Assembly: GCA_029248265.1 (NCBI GenBank)
Contig: JAQWJQ010000148.1
Coordinates: 1-35,601 of the forward strand
Direction: 5' to 3'
Length of the DNA: 35,601 bases
From: Planctomycetota bacterium
GTDB lineage: Bacteria; Planctomycetota; UBA1135; GCA-002686595
The notes below the pieces were generated by a model. The model was not told where the DNA came from and searched no databases. It was given only the letters and a program-made list of their open reading frames with translations. Both the position numbers and the translations under genes were made by a program. This document shows positions 32,516 to 35,601 of this stretch, piece after piece; positions within the stretch are counted from its first letter, which is position 1; each line of letters begins with the position of its first letter.

Positions 32516-32615
32516 CCACTACATTTGGGGTGCACCAAGCTGAGTCGGCCCATATACTGGGGCCATGGCCTCGCCGGATCCGCTCTTCCCCCAGATTGAC
32601 CACAAGATGTTGTGG
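32516..32615 (+). promoter_or_regulatory. Candidate NrdR boxes and nrdA promoter
   Basis: Three 16-bp sites resemble the NrdR box ACACWATATATWGWGT as recalled: CCACTACATTTGGGGT (32516-32531), GGCCCATATACTGGGG (32547-32562) and CCACAAGATGTTGTGG (32600-32615, the best match and a near-perfect palindrome). The first two are 31 bp apart, the spacing usual for paired NrdR boxes, and the third is 53 bp further, about five helical turns. The second overlaps TATACT (32553-32558). NrdR represses ribonucleotide reductase genes when dATP is high. The third site is also an 8-bp-stem hairpin (32598-32617) in the transcript. Confidence 0.5.
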
Positions 32616-33069
32616 TCGGCCTACCGAAGAGAGGTCCATGAAGCCCACCAGCCCGATGGAGCCCACCGGGGGCGCTGGTCGACCCGATTCGCGAAGCACC
32701 AAGCCCGCGTCCCGCGACCAGCTCCCCTATCCACGCTCCGGCGACCCTGTCCGGTCCGGCCCGCTCGGGGCCGGCCCTGTCCAGGGCCCGCGGGCAGGTC
32801 AAGGGGCTCCAGCTAGCCCCAACCTCCCGGCCGGATCGAGCTTCAAAGATGCCGCTATCCCGAGGGAACCGGCGTCCGAACTCTCCGGCCCTGCGAACGG
32901 CTCCAGCGCGCTGAGCCAACCGCAGAGCGAGTTGACCCGTCGCGGGCACGACGCGGACTCCCGAGAGGGAAGTTCGCCCACCGGGCCCCCGTCACGTCAC
33001 CCCGCTGGGGTCCCCACCCCCCAAGCGCCAGCCACCTTTCCTGAGACCCTATCCCCCCAGCTCGTAAGC

Positions 33070-35520
33070 ATGGATCGCACCCACGCCGACGAATCGAACG
33101 CCGCCACCGCCGCCCTCCCCGAAGCCGACGCCGCGAACAGCAGCGGGGCCCCGCCGGCCAGCACCGCCGCGGGTCCTGAAGCCCCGGGCATGCAGGTCCG
33201 CAAGCGCGACGGCAACCTTGAGCCAGTCGACCTGAACAAGATCGTTCGGGCGGTGAGCCGTTGCGCCGAAGGGCTCACGGACGTCGACCCGATGCGCATC
33301 GCAACCCGCACCATCAGCGGGCTGTACGACGGCGCCACCACCTCTGAACTCGACCGGCTCTCGATCCAGACCGCCGCGTCCCTGACCGCTGAGGAGCCGA
33401 CCTACAGCCGCCTGGCAGCTCGCCTGCTCAGCACCTACATCGACAAGGAGGTGCAGAACCAGGAGATCTTCTCGTTCAGCCAGTCGATCCGCCTGGGGCA
33501 CGAGCTCGGGATCATCAACGAGCGCACGGCCGAGTTCGTCGCTGCGAACGCCCGCAAGCTCAACGACACGATCGAGGCCGACCGCGGCCACCTCTTCGAG
33601 TACTTCGGTCTCAGGACGGTGTACGACCGCTACCTGCTGAAGCACCCGAGCAGCCGACACGTCCTCGAGACGCCGCAGTACTTCTTCATGCGGGTCGCCT
33701 GCGGTCTGGCGCAGTCCCCCAGCGAAGCGCGCGACTTCTATCGACTGATCTCGTCGCTCCGGTACCTCCCGAGCTCCCCTACGCTCTTCAACTCCGGCAC
33801 GCTCCACCAGCAGCTCTCATCGTGCTACCTGCTGGACTCGCCGCAGGACGACCTGGAGGCCATCTACAACCGCTACCAGGACATCGCGCGGCTCTCCAAG
33901 TTCGCCGGCGGGATCGGCGTCGCCTACCACCGCGTCCGCTCGCGTGGCTCGCTGATTCAGGGCACCAACGGTGAGAGCAACGGGATCGTCCCGTGGCTCA
34001 AGACCCTCGACAGCTCCGTCGCCGCCGTCAATCAGGGCGGGCGCCGTAAGGGCGCGGCGTGTGTCTACCTCGAGACCTGGCACTCAGACATCGAGGAGTT
34101 CCTCGAGCTGCGCGACAACACCGGGGACGAGGCCCGCCGTACTCACAACCTGAACCTCGCGAACTGGGTGTCTGACCTCTTCATGCGCCGCGTGGAAGCG
34201 GACGAGATGTGGTCGCTCTTCGACCCCAAGCGTCACCCGCTGCTGTGCGACACCCACGGCGATGAGTTCGAGCGTATCTACCTCGACGCCGAGAAGAAGG
34301 GCGAGTTCGAGCGCCAGGTCAAGGCCCGCGACCTCTACTCGCGGATGATGCGCACGCTCGCGCAGACCGGAAACGGCTGGATGACCTTCAAGGACACCAG
34401 CAACCGGACCTGTAACCAGGCGAAGGTCGCCGGCAACGTCGTGCACCTCTCGAACCTCTGCACCGAGATCCTGGAGGTCACCTCCAAGGACGAGACGGCG
34501 GTGTGCAACCTCGGCTCCGTCAACCTCGGCAAGTTCGTCGTGAAGGACGACAACGGGGTCGCCAGCTTCGACTTCGAGAGCCTCGGCGAGGTCGTCCAGA
34601 CCGCGGTCAAGTACCTCGACCGAGTGATCGACATCAACTTCTACCCCACGGACGAGGCGGCGGTTTCCAACAGCCGTTGGCGCCCGGTCGGGCTGGGTTG
34701 CATGGGGCTGCAGGACGTGCTGTTCAAGATGCGCCTCAACTTCGACTCGCCGGAAGCCATGAAGCTGACGGCGGAGATCCAGGAGCATGTCTACCTGCAC
34801 GCGGTCCGCACCTCAGCGCAGATCGCGGAGGATTCCGGCGCGCACGACGCGTTCGACGACACCTGGGCCGCCGAGGGCAAGCTGCAGTTCGACCTCTGGG
34901 ACGTGAAGCCGACGCTCACCAAGGAGTGGGCCGAGGTGAAGGCGCAGATCGCCAAGACCGGCCTCCGCAACAGCCTCATCATCGCCATCGCGCCGACGGC
35001 GACGATCGCGAGCATCGCCGGCTGCTACGAGTGCATCGAGCCCCAGGTGTCGAACCTGTTCAAGCGTGAGACCCTCTCGGGGGACTTCATGCAGATCAAT
35101 AACTACCTCGTCGCTGACCTGAAGAAGCTGGGGCTCTGGACCGATTCCATGCGCCAGCAGATCAAGCAGGCCGAGGGGTCCATCGAGGGCATCACCGCTT
35201 TGCCCGAAGAGCTCAGGCTGCTGTACCGCACCGCCTGGGAGGTGCCCCAGAAGGCCCTCGTCGACCTCGGTGCCGCCCGCGGCCCGTTCATCGACCAGAG
35301 TCAGTCCCTGAACCTCTTCATGGCCTCCCCCACCATCGGGAAGCTGTCCTCCATGTACCTGTACGCCTGGAAGCAGGGCCTGAAGACCACGTACTACCTC
35401 CGCTCACGACCGGCGACTCGTATTCGCCAGACCCAGGCCTCCAACACCGCGGCAGTGTCCGACGCAGACGCCGTGGCGTGCTCGTTGGAGAACCCGGAGT
35501 CCTGCGAGGCCTGCACGTGA
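33070..35520 (+). CDS. nrdA: Class I ribonucleoside-diphosphate reductase, alpha subunit
   Basis: Converts ribonucleoside diphosphates to deoxy forms; 816 residues from ATG 33070. An ATP-cone allosteric domain starts at about 41 (MQVRKRDGNLEPVDLNKIVRA). Active-site residues: Cys252 (SSCYLL), the NLCTE motif with Asn462, Cys464 (thiyl-radical site) and Glu466, and Cys479 (AVCNLGSVNL) as the redox partner of Cys252. The radical-transfer pair Tyr775-Tyr776 lies in KTTYYLRSRPA, and the C-terminal shuttle cysteines are Cys804, Cys812 and Cys815 (CSLENPESCEACT). The YY pair and C-terminal cysteines fit class I, so a separate NrdB should exist; none is visible before the window ends. The start is uncertain (ATG 32638 is the alternative). 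Candidate NrdR boxes lie upstream. Confidence 0.95.
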   Translation: MDRTHADESNAATAALPEADAANSSGAPPASTAAGPEAPGMQVRKRDGNLEPVDLNKIVRAVSRCAEGLTDVDPMRIATRTISGLYDGATTSELDRLSIQTAASLTAEEPTYSRLAARLLSTYIDKEVQNQEIFSFSQSIRLGHELGIINERTAEFVAANARKLNDTIEADRGHLFEYFGLRTVYDRYLLKHPSSRHVLETPQYFFMRVACGLAQSPSEARDFYRLISSLRYLPSSPTLFNSGTLHQQLSSCYLLDSPQDDLEAIYNRYQDIARLSKFAGGIGVAYHRVRSRGSLIQGTNGESNGIVPWLKTLDSSVAAVNQGGRRKGAACVYLETWHSDIEEFLELRDNTGDEARRTHNLNLANWVSDLFMRRVEADEMWSLFDPKRHPLLCDTHGDEFERIYLDAEKKGEFERQVKARDLYSRMMRTLAQTGNGWMTFKDTSNRTCNQAKVAGNVVHLSNLCTEILEVTSKDETAVCNLGSVNLGKFVVKDDNGVASFDFESLGEVVQTAVKYLDRVIDINFYPTDEAAVSNSRWRPVGLGCMGLQDVLFKMRLNFDSPEAMKLTAEIQEHVYLHAVRTSAQIAEDSGAHDAFDDTWAAEGKLQFDLWDVKPTLTKEWAEVKAQIAKTGLRNSLIIAIAPTATIASIAGCYECIEPQVSNLFKRETLSGDFMQINNYLVADLKKLGLWTDSMRQQIKQAEGSIEGITALPEELRLLYRTAWEVPQKALVDLGAARGPFIDQSQSLNLFMASPTIGKLSSMYLYAWKQGLKTTYYLRSRPATRIRQTQASNTAAVSDADAVACSLENPESCEACT

Positions 35521-35525
35521 GCCAC

Positions 35526-35552
35526 TGCCGCCGGCGCATGGCGCCGGCGGCA
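35526..35552 (+). terminator. Hairpin after nrdA
   Basis: Perfect 12-bp arms (35526-35537 and 35541-35552) around the loop ATG, starting 5 bp past the stop codon. No T-run. The last 49 bp of the window show no gene. Confidence 0.55.
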
Positions 35553-35601
35553 CCCTTGACCAACCAAACCGCACGACTTCAACCGCAACTGCACCGCTCA
35601 T

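Larger units (their letters stand above)
32296..33069 (+). other. Long upstream region of nrdA
   Basis: 774 bp before the conserved NrdA sequence. It contains the copy-2 hairpin, NrdR-like boxes (32516-32615) and a TATACT -10 candidate (32553-32558). The nrdA frame is open through most of it, with an ATG at 32638 preceded by GAGAGG, so an N-terminal extension of 144 residues is possible; but its codon third positions are less GC-biased than in nrdA proper and the product would be Pro/Ser/Gly-rich without motifs. A long leader of about 500 nt is the alternative. Confidence 0.5.

Noticed and set aside
32380-33069. nrdA start at the first ATG of the frame (32380)
   Set aside because: It lies upstream of the candidate NrdR boxes and TATACT promoter, and the added sequence has no conserved motif.

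Overview
The window is about 35.6 kb of very GC-rich, densely coded bacterial chromosome. Several features suggest a planctomycete (Planctomycetota) or close relative. A DUF1549-like gene and a Tat-exported DUF1501-like gene form an operon with a multihaem cytochrome. There are membrane-anchored squalene-cyclase-fold ('prenyltransferase repeat') proteins. An ArsC-family selenoprotein is present, and Shine-Dalgarno sequences are mostly weak or absent. The phylum is inferred from gene content; there is no rRNA or other taxonomic marker here.

Layout. (1) 1-7317, minus strand: a 2-oxoacid dehydrogenase operon in the order lipA, E1-alpha, E1-beta, E2 (two lipoyl domains), a second divergent E1-alpha, and lpdA (cut by the window edge just before its C-terminus). 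LipA makes the lipoyl cofactor carried by E2, and Lpd reoxidises it. (2) 7468-13582, minus: three overlapping genes for a DUF1549-like protein, a Tat-exported DUF1501-like protein and a 1302-residue exported protein joining ten CxxCH haem sites, an LVIVD-type propeller and about eight EF-hand loops. (3) 13768-17583, minus: a divergent sigma-70 factor, an acyl-CoA dehydrogenase with a clear intrinsic terminator, and a small methyltransferase. (4) 17780-20995, plus: a dGTPase-family HD hydrolase; a short ArsC-family gene whose first active-site cysteine codon is an in-frame TGA (probable selenocysteine, with a hairpin just downstream); and a YbdG-type MscS channel. (5) 20971-23249, minus: an ABC-2 permease and its ATPase, the permease overlapping the channel gene tail-to-tail. 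(6) 23407-28726, plus: rnc, mfd and a SurA/parvulin-like exported protein. (7) 28996-32295, plus: two tandem paralogues with a TonB-like SxxxH membrane anchor, an acidic proline-rich linker and a squalene-cyclase-like toroid. (8) 32296-35520, plus: a long leader with two or three candidate NrdR boxes, then nrdA (class I ribonucleotide reductase alpha).

Most promising for novelty: the UGA-containing ArsC-like gene, which standard annotation would truncate or miss; the cytochrome/propeller/EF-hand fusion with its DUF1549/DUF1501 partners; and the TonB-anchor/toroid fusions, which suggest energised periplasmic proteins rather than terpene enzymes. Quieter signals are the paired E1-alpha genes sharing one E1-beta, phased NrdR-like boxes, related GC-rich hairpins on both sides of the sigma-factor gene, and a repeated TAnnnT(C)TCC element before several operons. 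No tRNA, rRNA, CRISPR array, insertion sequence or prophage was seen.
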